Shown: piece by piece, positions 7,892 through 16,139 of the stretch
How the letters are laid out: the number at the start of each line of letters is the position of its first letter
Numbering within the stretch: position 1 is the stretch's first letter
Source: Streptomyces sp. WAC05374
GTDB lineage: Bacteria > Actinomycetota > Actinomycetes > Streptomycetales > Streptomycetaceae
DNA: 64,000 nt
Reading direction: 5' to 3'
Assembly: GCF_004353505.1 (NCBI RefSeq)
Contig: NZ_SMNQ01000014.1
Span: 109,741-173,740, forward strand
The notes under the pieces: generated by a model
What the model was told of the DNA's origin: nothing
What the model saw: the letters and a program-made list of their open reading frames with translations, nothing else
The model's database searches: none
Translations under genes and position numbers: made by a program

Positions 7892-9082
7892 TTACCGGAA
7901 GGCGTCGAGGCCGGTGAGCGCCTTGCCCAGCACGAGCTGGTGCATCTCGACGGTGCCCTCGTAGGTGAGCACCGACTCCAGGTTGGTGGCGTGCCGCATG
8001 ACGGGGTACTCCAGCGAAATCCCGTTGGCGCCGAGGATCGTGCGCGAGGTGCGGCAGATCTCGATCGCCTCCCGTACGTTGTTGAGCTTGCCGAAGCTGA
8101 CCTGCTCGGGGCGGAGCCTTCCGGCGTCGAGCCGCCGCCCGAGGTGGTGGGCGAGCAGGATGCCCTTGTGCAGCTCCAGCGCCATGTCGGCGAGCTTGGC
8201 CTGGGTGAGCTGGAAGCCGCCGATGGGCCTGCCGAACTGTTCGCGCGTCTTCGCGTACGTAAGCGCCGCCTCGAACGACGCGCGCGCGGCGCCCATGGCG
8301 CCCCAGACGATCCCGTAACGGGCGTGGCTCAGGCAGGCGAGCGGCCCCTTCAGGCCGGTGACGCCGGGCAGTACGGCGTCGGCCGGCAGCCGTACGTCGT
8401 CCATGACGAGCTCGCTGGTGACGCTGGCCCGCAGCGACCACTTGTGCTTGATCTCGGGCGCCGAGAAGCCGGGGGTGTCCGTCGGCACGGCGAAGCCCCG
8501 GATGCCGTCGTCGGTCTGCGCCCACACGACGGCGACCCCGGCGACCGAGCCATTGGTGATCCACATCTTGCGGCCGTTGAGCACCCAGTCGGTGCCGTCC
8601 TTCTTGGCGTACGTGCGCATCGCGGCCGGGTCGGAGCCGATGTCCGGCTCGGTCAGGCCGAAGCAGCCGATGGTCTCGCCCGCCGCCATGGACGGCAGCC
8701 AGCGCTGCTTCTGCTCCTCGGAGCCGAAGCGGTGGATCGCGTACATGGCGAGCGAGCCCTGCACGGAGACCAGGGAGCGGATGCCGGAGTCGGCGGCCTC
8801 CAGTTCCAGGCAGGCGAGTCCGTACTGGACGGCGGTCGCGCCCGCGCAGCCGTAGCCCTCCAGCGACATGCCGAGCGCGCCGATCGAGCCGAGTTCGCGC
8901 GCCAGCTCCCGGATGCCGGGCAGCTCGCCCTGCTCGTACCAGCCCGCGATGTGGGGCAGCACCCGGTCGGCGGCCCAGGAGCGGACGGTGTCGCGGACGG
9001 CGAGGTCCTCGGGGCCGAGCAGGTCGTCGATGCCGAGGGGGTCACCGGCGTCGAACGGCGGGAGCTTCGCGGGTGCGGACAT
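7892..9082 (-). CDS. Acyl-CoA dehydrogenase, glutaryl-CoA dehydrogenase-like
   Basis: A 396-residue flavoenzyme of full acyl-CoA dehydrogenase length. Recognisable segments are GCFGLTEPDIGSDPAAM and WITNGSVAGVAVVWA (FAD/acyl-CoA site), KHKWSLRASVTSELVMDDV, and the C-terminal TYEGTVEMHQLVLGKAL with the catalytic glutamate in YEGT, the position used by glutaryl-CoA dehydrogenases. It probably oxidises glutaryl-CoA or a close analogue in lysine or tryptophan breakdown. Strong GGAGG ribosome site before ATG 9082. An inverted repeat just upstream suggests repressor control. It could equally act on another short-chain acyl-CoA. Confidence 0.85.
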   Translation of the reverse strand: MSAPAKLPPFDAGDPLGIDDLLGPEDLAVRDTVRSWAADRVLPHIAGWYEQGELPGIRELARELGSIGALGMSLEGYGCAGATAVQYGLACLELEAADSGIRSLVSVQGSLAMYAIHRFGSEEQKQRWLPSMAAGETIGCFGLTEPDIGSDPAAMRTYAKKDGTDWVLNGRKMWITNGSVAGVAVVWAQTDDGIRGFAVPTDTPGFSAPEIKHKWSLRASVTSELVMDDVRLPADAVLPGVTGLKGPLACLSHARYGIVWGAMGAARASFEAALTYAKTREQFGRPIGGFQLTQAKLADMALELHKGILLAHHLGRRLDAGRLRPEQVSFGKLNNVREAIEICRTSRTILGANGISLEYPVMRHATNLESVLTYEGTVEMHQLVLGKALTGLDAFR

Positions 9083-9106
9083 GCGGGACCTCCGGGCGAC
9101 CAGTAA

Positions 9107-9123
9107 AACTAGCGGTGTTAGTT
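9107..9123. promoter_or_regulatory. Inverted repeat upstream of the acyl-CoA dehydrogenase gene
   Basis: AACTA (9107-9111) and TAGTT (9119-9123) are perfect arms around a 7-base spacer, 25 bases before the start codon and in an AT-rich patch that stands out from the surroundings. This is a typical layout for a TetR-like repressor operator overlapping a promoter. No regulator gene is adjacent. Confidence 0.4.
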
Positions 9124-9180
9124 ACTGCGGCGCCGACGTTACGACGCGGCTGAGCGCACGTCCAGACCCGGCCGCCGCGC

Positions 9181-10890
9181 TCAGTGTGGCGTACGCCCCG
9201 CCCTGGCCGGCTCGGCCGGTTCGCGGCGCGCGGGCACCTGGGGCTCGGGGCCGGTGAACCGCTCGCGGCGCGCCGCCGGCACGGCGTCCGGGCCGGCGCC
9301 GCCGTCCGCCTCGGGCCAGGTTTCCGCGGCTCCCAGGCGGGCGTCCGGGTCCGGCTGGCACTCCATCACCCGCGGCAGCCGCACCGCCATCAGCGCGCCG
9401 AGCAGCAGCAGCGCGGCGCTGACGACCAGCGTCACGTGCAGGCCGTGCACGAAGGCGTGCCGCGCGGCCGTGCGCAGCGCCTCGCCCGCCGGGCCGCCCA
9501 ACTGTGCCGCGACCTGGTACGCCTCGCCCAGCGAGTTGGCGGCGGCCGCACCGGCGGGCGCGGGCACCCCCGGCACCTGTGAGAGGCCGGGCGCGTAGGC
9601 GGCGTTCATGACGCTGCCGAGCAGCGCGATGCCCATTCCGGCACCGAGCTGGTAGGAGGTCTCGCCGATGGCGGCGGCCCCGCCCGCGCTGTGCGCCGGG
9701 GCCTCGCTCAGCATCGACTCGTACGCCCCGAACAGCGTGGTCTGGAGCCCGAAGCCGAGCAGGACGAAGCCGGCCGTCAGCAGCAGCGGCCGGTCGTGCT
9801 GGCCCATCAGCACCAGCAGCAGGACGGCCCCGGCGGTGAGGACGAAGCCCCAGCCGACCATCCGGCGCGGCCCGACGCGCCGCAGCGTGTACGAGCCGGT
9901 GGCACCGGCGGCCATGGCGGCGAAGGTGAGCGGCAGCAGGCGCAGGCCGGTCTCGACCGGCGTCAGCCCCAGCACGAGCTGGAGGTACTGGACGGCGATC
10001 AGCTCCAGGCCGACCAGCGCGAGCATGGCGAGGACGATGCAGCCCACGGAGGTGGTGAAGGCGGCCCGGGCGAACATCCGCATGTCGATCAGCGGGTGCT
10101 CCCGCCGCTTCTGCCGCCGTACGAACAGCACCAGCAGGACCGCGCCGAGCAGCAGCGGTCCGGCCGTCTCGGGGCTCAGCACGGAGCCGCCGGCGCCGGC
10201 CCGCTTGACGCCGAGGACCACGCCGAGCACGCCGGCCGCCGCCATCAGGGCGCCGAGCACGTCCCAGGGGCCGTCCCCGCTGCCTTTGGATTCCGGCAGC
10301 AGCCAGCGGCCGAGCGGCAGGATCAGCGCCATCAGGGGGATGTTTATGAGGAAGACCGAGCCCCACCAGAAGTGCTCGACCAGGAAGCCGCCGAGGACGG
10401 GCCCGGTGGCGGCGCCGACGGCGGCGACGGCCGTCCAGATGCCGATGGCCGTGGCGCGTTCGCGGCGGTCGGGGAAGACCGCGCGGAGGATGGACAGGGT
10501 GGCGGGCATGATCATCGCGCCGCCGACGCCGAGCAGCGCGCGGGCGGCGATCAGCACGGCCGGGGTGTCGGCGAAGGCCGCGACCGCCGAGGCCGCGCCG
10601 AACAGTCCGTAACCGGCCAGCAGGACGCGGCGCCGCCCGATCCGGTCGCCGAGCGTGCCGAAGAGGATCAGCAGCGAGGCGCAGACCAGGGGGTAGGCGT
10701 CGACGATCCACAGCAGCGCGGTGGAGCTTGGGCGCAGGTCCTCGGTGACGGCGGGGACGGCGACGTGGAGAACGGTGGCGTCGAGCGCGACCAGCAGCAG
10801 GCTCACGCAGAGGACGACGAGGACGACCCAGCGGTTGGCACCGCCGCCGGTGGCACGCAGCCGTGCTCCGGCCGTGGTCGTCACGGACAT
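9181..10890 (-). CDS. MFS drug/proton antiporter, DHA2 (14-helix) family
   Basis: A 569-residue membrane protein. Motif A appears as GTLGDRIGRRRVL, motif D-like LDATVLHVAVPAV in helix 1, and motif C as AVGAATGPVLGGFLV in helix 5. These place it in the 14-helix multidrug exporters (EmrB/QacA, close to SmvA/LfrA types). The charged tail after the last helix (about 60 residues) is disordered. ATG 10890 was chosen for its GGGAGGT site 6 bases away; the frame stays open about 100 codons upstream but without membrane or coding character. Monocistronic and divergent from the PAP2 gene. Substrates unknown; no local regulator. Confidence 0.85.
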   Translation of the reverse strand: MSVTTTAGARLRATGGGANRWVVLVVLCVSLLLVALDATVLHVAVPAVTEDLRPSSTALLWIVDAYPLVCASLLILFGTLGDRIGRRRVLLAGYGLFGAASAVAAFADTPAVLIAARALLGVGGAMIMPATLSILRAVFPDRRERATAIGIWTAVAAVGAATGPVLGGFLVEHFWWGSVFLINIPLMALILPLGRWLLPESKGSGDGPWDVLGALMAAAGVLGVVLGVKRAGAGGSVLSPETAGPLLLGAVLLVLFVRRQKRREHPLIDMRMFARAAFTTSVGCIVLAMLALVGLELIAVQYLQLVLGLTPVETGLRLLPLTFAAMAAGATGSYTLRRVGPRRMVGWGFVLTAGAVLLLVLMGQHDRPLLLTAGFVLLGFGLQTTLFGAYESMLSEAPAHSAGGAAAIGETSYQLGAGMGIALLGSVMNAAYAPGLSQVPGVPAPAGAAAANSLGEAYQVAAQLGGPAGEALRTAARHAFVHGLHVTLVVSAALLLLGALMAVRLPRVMECQPDPDARLGAAETWPEADGGAGPDAVPAARRERFTGPEPQVPARREPAEPARAGRTPH

Positions 10891-11351
10891 GTACGTACCT
10901 CCCACAGACCACAGATGAATCGCTCGCACTCGGTGGGCACCGGCCGGAGGGGGACGACTTCCGGGGGCCCGGCATCGACGGGCGAGTGAGCCGCCAGCGT
11001 ACGCGAGTCCACGCCGGTGGCGCGTGGTCCACCTCTCACGGGGGCAGACGCGGACGTGTGGCGTACGCCACTCGGGGCGGCCCGCCGGGAAGCGGTCCGG
11101 GCCCCGTACCAGGAGGTGGCGACCGGCGGCGGGAGGGAGGCAATTCCGGCCACCGGGCGCCCGTGGGGCTTTTCCCGCGGCACACAAACACACGTCCGGC
11201 CACCGGCCCCGGGTTATCCGGGCCCCGTCCCCCGAGGTTTATGGATAAGCACGGAATAAACAGCGGACTGAGACACACTCCACATCACATCGTCATCACG
11301 AAGAGAGCGGATGGGCGTGGGCCGACACTCACTCCCTGTAACGTCGATTGG
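10891..11351. other. Intergenic region between divergent MFS and PAP2 genes
   Basis: 461 bases without a convincing gene. The part near 11240-11340 is AT-richer and probably carries the PAP2 promoter. A short CCCGG/CCGGG stem surrounds GTTAT near 11210. Small open frames here lack ribosome sites and coding bias. Confidence 0.5.
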
Positions 11352-12335
11352 GTGCGTACCGACATCTTTGCCCGTCTGGACCGGGAGCCGGAACCGCCGA
11401 AGATTGAGATCCCGCGGATGAGCCGCACCCGTCTCGCCCTCTTCGGCGGGACGTCGGCGTTCTACCTCGCCATCGTGGTGGCCGTGCTCGTCTCGTCGTG
11501 GCTGGTGACCCTCGACTGGAAGGTCATGCTCTTCCGGCCCTATCAGCAGTGGCCGGAGCTGCACGCGACGCTGGACTACTTCGTGGTGCTGGGTCAGCGC
11601 GGCCCCACGGCCGTGATGGTGGCGGCCTGGCTCGGCTGGCGCTCCTGGCGGCAGCACACGCTCCGCCCGCTGCTGGCGCTTGGCGCCGCCCTGCTGCTGC
11701 TGAACGTCACGGTGGGCGCGGTCAAACTGGGTCTGGGCCGGCTCGGCCCCCACTACGCGACGCAGATCGGCTCGGCCGAGATGTTCGCGGGCGGCGATAT
11801 ATTCCCTTCCGGACATACCGCCAATGCCGTGGTGACCTGGGGCATTCTTGCCTATCTCGCCACCACTCCCCGGGCCAGGCGCTACCTGTCGGCGCTGTCC
11901 GCCGTGGTGGCCCTGGGCGTCGGGCTGACCACCGTCTACCTCGGTACGCACTGGCTGAGCGATGTGCTGCTCGGCTGGGCCGCCGGACTGCTGATCCTGC
12001 TCGGACTGCCCTGGTGCGAGCCGTTGATCGCCCGTGCGGAGGGCCTGATCTTCTCGGTGCGCGAGCAGCTCCGGGCGCGCCGCCGTCAGGCGCCGTCGCT
12101 GCCCGTCGCGGCGGGCGGTCCCCGGCCGGCGATATACCAGCAGCGGCCGGTCGGCGCGGACGACGAGCCGGTGCGCGAGCCGGTCCCGGCAGCGGGCGGC
12201 GTCGGCCGTCCCGCCACGGTCAGGACCACGCTCACGCAGCCGAGGCCGCACGCGGTGGTGCGCTCGGAGCGGACCCCGGTCACCCCGGCCGGCAGCCGCC
12301 GCCCGCCGCGCTCACGGCCCGCGACCGGCGGCTGA
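11352..12335 (+). CDS. Phosphatase PAP2 family membrane protein
   Basis: A 327-residue integral membrane phosphatase. The three PAP2 signature blocks are in order: KLGLGRLGP (motif 1, with the final RP partly replaced), FPSGHTANAV (motif 2, with the catalytic-site His) and the C-terminal LGTHWLSDVLLG (motif 3, His nucleophile and Asp). Five to six membrane helices run from about 28 to 230, then a hydrophilic Arg/Pro-rich tail of about 95 residues. Likely dephosphorylates a lipid phosphate such as undecaprenyl pyrophosphate or phosphatidate at the outer face of the membrane. GTG 11352 (MRTDIFARLDREPEPP) was chosen because this is where coding bias begins; the ribosome site is weak. Followed by a strong shared terminator. 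Confidence 0.85.
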   Translation: MRTDIFARLDREPEPPKIEIPRMSRTRLALFGGTSAFYLAIVVAVLVSSWLVTLDWKVMLFRPYQQWPELHATLDYFVVLGQRGPTAVMVAAWLGWRSWRQHTLRPLLALGAALLLLNVTVGAVKLGLGRLGPHYATQIGSAEMFAGGDIFPSGHTANAVVTWGILAYLATTPRARRYLSALSAVVALGVGLTTVYLGTHWLSDVLLGWAAGLLILLGLPWCEPLIARAEGLIFSVREQLRARRRQAPSLPVAAGGPRPAIYQQRPVGADDEPVREPVPAAGGVGRPATVRTTLTQPRPHAVVRSERTPVTPAGSRRPPRSRPATGG

Positions 12336-12354
12336 GCGCGCCACGGTACGGAAG

Positions 12355-12388
12355 GGAGGGCCCCGGCTTCAGCGAGCCGGGGCCCTCC
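12355..12388. terminator. Bidirectional hairpin terminator
   Basis: Perfect 14-base stem (12355-12368 with 12375-12388, loop TCAGCG) exactly between the converging PAP2 and I78 inhibitor genes. Confidence 0.85.
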
Positions 12389-12402
12389 TCGCGTCCGGGG
12401 GG

Positions 12403-12618
12403 TCAACCGACCCAGCAGCGGGTGACGGTGGCGTCGTCGACCTCGAAGTTGATCCGGCCCGCCAGGAACTCCAGGGTGATGATCGTGCCGGGCGGCAGCG
12501 ACCGCACCGTGGTCCAGCCGTGGGAGCGGGCGCGCCGCTCGGCGTCGTGCGCGTCGAGGCCGACGTACGACTCGGGGCTGTCGTCGGGCTGCTGGGGGGA
12601 GTTCGGAATCGGTGCCAT
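12403..12618 (-). CDS. Small I78-type peptidase inhibitor-like protein
   Basis: A 71-residue protein (MAPIPNSPQQPDDSPESYVG...). The second half, LDAHDAERRARSHGWTTVRSLPPG then IITLEFLAGRINFEVDDATV and a final RCWVG, follows the I78 / potato-inhibitor-I-like pattern: a helix with repeated Ala/Arg, a reactive-loop strand, 'GRINFEVDD' and a C-terminal Cys-x-Gly. No signal peptide, so any target would be cytosolic or the protein may only share the fold. The start at 12618 excludes a longer upstream frame without coding character. Role as an inhibitor inferred from the family. Confidence 0.65.
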   Translation of the reverse strand: MAPIPNSPQQPDDSPESYVGLDAHDAERRARSHGWTTVRSLPPGTIITLEFLAGRINFEVDDATVTRCWVG

Positions 12619-12964
12619 GTCCTTCACCGTAGGCGGCCGCGCAGGGTGACGGAAACAGGGCGGCCCACATCGCCCCACCATCCTCACGTCCCTCACCGGT
12701 CACGCTTGTGTCACAGGATCACGACATGTGTTCCCTAAGGCACCCTTCCCTCCGAGGACACTCCCGCGCGCCCCGGAAGGGTGTTGCCGGCGGAATTCCG
12801 CAGGGCCGGAGATGCCTTCCTCCCCCGGCGCCCGGACGAATTCCACGGCTCGGGAAAACACCTCTGCATATCGTCGGGAAAATCGTCGCGACAACGGACT
12901 GTTCACGGATTCCCCGCAGAATTCCCCCAGCTCGCCGACAACTCGGGTACCGCCGTCGGCCGGG
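12619..12964. other. Intergenic region, no gene seen
   Basis: 346 bases between the I78 gene start and the WYL regulator stop, less GC-rich than flanking genes. It contains a perfect 12-base palindrome centred on GAATTC (12790-12801). The GAATTCC word recurs twice more within 130 bases. No open frame has a ribosome site or family match that I recognise. Confidence 0.45.
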
Positions 12965-13930
12965 CTACGACGACCGGTCCAGCGCCCGGGAGAGGCGGTC
13001 ACGGACCACCCGGATGTGGTCGTCCAGCTCCCGGGGTTCGACCACCTCGAACTCCAGCCCCAGGAGCACGACGTGGATCACCAGGACGTCCAGGCCCGCG
13101 GCGCCGGTGCGCAGCAGGCACGTCGACTCCCCCTCCGCCTCCAGGACGCCGTCCATCGGCCCCACCGCCCGTGCGGCCTCGGCGGCCGGGACGTGCAGCC
13201 TGATGACGGCTTGCGCCGTGTACGCCGTCGTGGACACCCCCGCGGAGACGTAGGCCGCCAGGTCCTCGGCGGGCGGGTCACGGGGCGGGAAACGCGGCCC
13301 GTGGGGCGGCGTGGGGACGATCCGGTCCGCCCGGAACGTCCGCCAGCCGGAGCGGTCCACGTCCCAGGCGACCAGGTACCAGCGGCGCTCGGTGCACACC
13401 AGGCGGTGCGGCTCGACCGTGCGGCGCGTGGCCGACCCGTTGTGGTCGCGGTACGCGAAGCGCAGCCGCTCGCTGTCCCGGCAGGCGGCCGCGAGCTCGG
13501 TGAGCACCGAGGGGTCGACCGGGGACTCGGGCGTCCTCAGCATCGGCACCGTGAACGCGGTCAGCGCGCCGACGCGGCGCCGCAGCCGGTCCGGCAGCAC
13601 CTGCTCCAGCTTGGCCAGGGCGCCCACCGACGTCTCGCCGACGCCGTCGATGCCGCTGCCCGCGGCGGTGCGCAGCCCGACGGCGACCGCGACGGCCTCG
13701 TCGTCGTCGAGGAGCAGCGGCGGCAGCGCGGCGCCCGCGCCGAGCTGGTAGCCGCCGCCCGTGCCGGGGCTGGCGTGGACGGGGTAGCCGAGCTCGCGCA
13801 GCCGGTCGACGTCCCGCCGTACCGTGCGCGGGGTGACGCCCAGCCGCCGCGCGAGCTCGGCACCGGACCAGTCGCGGTGGGCCTGGAGCAGGGACAGCAG
13901 GCGCAGCAGTCGTGCCGAGGTCTCCAACAT
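12965..13930 (-). CDS. YafY-type HTH/WYL domain transcriptional regulator
   Basis: A 321-residue regulator. The N-terminal DeoR-like winged HTH is clear (LLRLLSLLQAHRDWSGAELARRLGVTPRTVRRDVDRLRELG, residues 7-48), followed by a WYL domain (about 140-215) with RFAYRDHNGSATRRTVEPHRLV and WYLVAWDVDRSGWRTFRADRI. The WYL core motif itself is intact at RRWYLVAWD. A C-terminal WCX-like domain (about 235-315) completes the standard architecture. WYL regulators respond to small ligands, often nucleic-acid-derived, and usually control neighbouring genes; here the nearest candidates are the downstream I78 gene or unlinked targets. ATG 13930. Confidence 0.88.
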   Translation of the reverse strand: MLETSARLLRLLSLLQAHRDWSGAELARRLGVTPRTVRRDVDRLRELGYPVHASPGTGGGYQLGAGAALPPLLLDDDEAVAVAVGLRTAAGSGIDGVGETSVGALAKLEQVLPDRLRRRVGALTAFTVPMLRTPESPVDPSVLTELAAACRDSERLRFAYRDHNGSATRRTVEPHRLVCTERRWYLVAWDVDRSGWRTFRADRIVPTPPHGPRFPPRDPPAEDLAAYVSAGVSTTAYTAQAVIRLHVPAAEAARAVGPMDGVLEAEGESTCLLRTGAAGLDVLVIHVVLLGLEFEVVEPRELDDHIRVVRDRLSRALDRSS

Positions 13931-13973
13931 GGGCGCGAGTCTGCCACCGCTCGCGGACAGGGACGGTCCGCGA

Positions 13974-14765
13974 TCAGGGTGCCAGGCGTACGCAGAGGTC
14001 GTTGTCGGCCGTGTAGCAGGGCGCGGCCCTGTACCCCTCGCCCTGGTGGGCCGGGTACACGAACAGGTTCTTCCGGTCCCAGACGTCGTCCAGGACGCGG
14101 GAGATCCGCACCGGTTCCGCGTCCGCCGCGGGCCGCAGCCACAGCTCCCAGAGCTGCTCCGCCGCCACCGGCGGCCCGGCGAGCACGTCGTAGGCGAGGG
14201 TGAAGGAGAAGGCGCCCTTCTCGCCGTCGGCGGGGACCTCGCGGACCGTCCCGCCCAGCCGCGCCTCGGCCACCGCGCCCGCGCCGAGCCGCGCCCCGTA
14301 CAGCGTGCCCTCGACGGTGCACGCGCCCTCGCCGGTGAGGATGTCGCCCGCCTCGGCGTGCGGGGCGCGCAGCCAGCTCCGCACGGCGAGCCGGCCGTCC
14401 GCCGTGGGGTACGGGACGCGGGCGGCGACCCCGCCCTCCTCGTCCGGCACGCGGTCGACGAGCGCCCGCAGGTCCCGGATGCCCGGCTCGACGGCCCGCC
14501 CGTCGAGGTACACGTCCCAGCGGCCCTCGGCGAGCTCCATGGAGCTCGGCAGCACCGCGCGCAGGTGGCCGCCGCCGGCCGGGGTGAGCGGCAGCCGTGC
14601 CTCGTCCGCCGGGGCGCCGGACCCGCCGCGCGGGCGCAGCACCAGTACCGGCTGGGCGGCCTGGACGGCGACCACGTCGAAGGTGATGCCGCCGGCGGAG
14701 TCCGCCACGCAGTCGGCGCGGGGCGGCGCGCCGGGCGCGGGGGCCGGGGCGGTGGCGTCGCTCAT
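13974..14765 (-). CDS. Hypothetical protein coupled to a glycosyltransferase
   Basis: A 263-residue soluble protein with beta-rich predicted repeats. Two similar halves can be seen: a first with VLVLRPRGGSGAPADEARLPL and WDVYLDG, a second with RSWLRAPHAEAGDILTGEGACTVEGTLYGARLG. The C-terminus reads YTADNDLCVRLAP. I do not recognise a family with a known function; similar proteins in streptomycetes accompany GT4 genes and are labelled transferase-associated. Its ATG overlaps the stop of... the order is reversed here: the glycosyltransferase gene (14762-16045) is upstream on the same strand and its TGA overlaps this ATG by 4 bases, so the two are translationally coupled. Possibly a polymer-binding or structural partner of that enzyme. 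Confidence 0.65.
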   Translation of the reverse strand: MSDATAPAPAPGAPPRADCVADSAGGITFDVVAVQAAQPVLVLRPRGGSGAPADEARLPLTPAGGGHLRAVLPSSMELAEGRWDVYLDGRAVEPGIRDLRALVDRVPDEEGGVAARVPYPTADGRLAVRSWLRAPHAEAGDILTGEGACTVEGTLYGARLGAGAVAEARLGGTVREVPADGEKGAFSFTLAYDVLAGPPVAAEQLWELWLRPAADAEPVRISRVLDDVWDRKNLFVYPAHQGEGYRAAPCYTADNDLCVRLAP

Positions 14766-16045
14766 GCGGACTTTCCCTTCCGGAGCACATCGGCGGCCTT
14801 GTAGCGCACCGCGTACGCGCCGTCGAGGACGGCGCCCCGGGTGCGGTGCAGCGTGTCCCGGACCCGTCCGCGCGAGCGGCCATTGGCGCCCTGGGCGACC
14901 AGTTCGGTGAAGAGGGCCTCGTGGCGTTCGGCGATCCGGGCCGGGTCGAAGCGCCGGGAGGCGGCCAGCGCGGCCTGTCCGGTGCGGCGACGGAGGTCGT
15001 CGTCCTGGATGAGGGCGAGCAGCGCGTCGGCGATGGCGTCCACGTCGCCGACCGGCACCAGCCGCCCGTCGACGCCGTCCTCGATGATCTCGCCGGGGCC
15101 GTGCGGGCAGTCGGTGGAGACGACCGGCAGGCCGCAGCGCATCGCCTCGACGATGGTCATGCCGAAGGATTCGAGGCGGGAGGTGACGGCGGCGACGGAG
15201 CCCTTGACCCACTCGGGCTCCAGCGGGTTGGCGGTGCCCATCAGGTAGACGTGGTTGTGCAGTCCGCGCGCCTCGATCAGGGCGCGCAGGGCGTTCTTCT
15301 CGTTGCCGGTCGCGTCGCCGGAGCCGTAGATGCGCAGCCGCCAGTCGGGGCGGGCGGCGACGACCTTCGCGAACGCCTCGACGAGCAGGTCGTACCGCTT
15401 GACCCGGGTCAGCCGGCCGGCCGCGACGACCCACTTGGCGGTGGAGTCGGCGGGTTCGACGGTGGGGGCGGGCACGCTGTTGGGCACGGCGTCGATGCGT
15501 ACGCCGGGCAGCTTGAGCCTGCTGCGGTACGAGCGGGCGTCGGCCTCGGTGACGGTGGTGATCGCGTCGAGCAGGGCGTAGCGGTGGCCGATCTCGCGGC
15601 GCAGCCGGTAGCCGTGGCTGTCCAGCGTCAGGTGTTCCTGGCCGACGCGGACCGGGCCGCGGCGGGCCTGGCGGGCGATGTGCACGTTGAGCCCGGGGCG
15701 GGTGCCCACGACGACGTCGGCCTGAAGGCCCTTGAGATGGGCGGCGATGCGGGCGTCGGTGAGGCGGCTGTACTGCTTCCAGCGTCCGTCGCCGCGGGGG
15801 AAGACCTTGGCGGGCTTCGTGTAGTCGGGGTGCGCGCCGTCGTACGTGGGGCTGTTCTTGCGCAGGTCGACCAGGTGCTTCATGGTGACGCCGGCCGGGG
15901 CCCCCAGGGTCGGCTCCTCGCGGTGGCGGAAGACGGACACGATCTCCACGTCGTGCCGCTCGGCCAGGGTCCGGGCGAGGTTGAACGTCGTACGGATGGT
16001 GCCGCCGATGCCGTAGGCGTTGTGCAGCAGGAAAGAGATATGCAT
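14762..16045 (-). CDS. GT4-family glycosyltransferase
   Basis: A 427-residue GT-B enzyme. The N-terminal acceptor domain begins MHISFLLHNAYGIGGTIRTTFNLARTL, with the glycine-rich GGTIRT loop. The donor domain carries VVAAGRLTRVKRYDLLVEAF, and the EX7E element is in SRLESFGMTIVEAMRCGLPVV; these are diagnostic of GT4 retaining glycosyltransferases. A basic tail (GRSRGRVRDTLHRTRG) may bind membrane or polymer. It probably adds a sugar from a nucleotide or lipid donor to a cell-surface glycan. Ends in ATGA overlap with the downstream hypothetical gene, forming a two-gene operon. Acceptor unknown. Confidence 0.88.
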   Translation of the reverse strand: MHISFLLHNAYGIGGTIRTTFNLARTLAERHDVEIVSVFRHREEPTLGAPAGVTMKHLVDLRKNSPTYDGAHPDYTKPAKVFPRGDGRWKQYSRLTDARIAAHLKGLQADVVVGTRPGLNVHIARQARRGPVRVGQEHLTLDSHGYRLRREIGHRYALLDAITTVTEADARSYRSRLKLPGVRIDAVPNSVPAPTVEPADSTAKWVVAAGRLTRVKRYDLLVEAFAKVVAARPDWRLRIYGSGDATGNEKNALRALIEARGLHNHVYLMGTANPLEPEWVKGSVAAVTSRLESFGMTIVEAMRCGLPVVSTDCPHGPGEIIEDGVDGRLVPVGDVDAIADALLALIQDDDLRRRTGQAALAASRRFDPARIAERHEALFTELVAQGANGRSRGRVRDTLHRTRGAVLDGAYAVRYKAADVLRKGKSA

Positions 16046-16139
16046 CGCGTCGCCGCGTCCCCCTGGTGTGGAGCTGGTCCGATGGCCGTCGGAATGGTCG
16101 TCAGGAGTGGACTGTACTTGGCTTTACCAGCCCGGCCGG

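Noticed and set aside
9122..11032. Minus-strand open frame of 636 codons overlapping the MFS gene
   Set aside because: Shadow of the MFS gene in another frame; no membrane helices.
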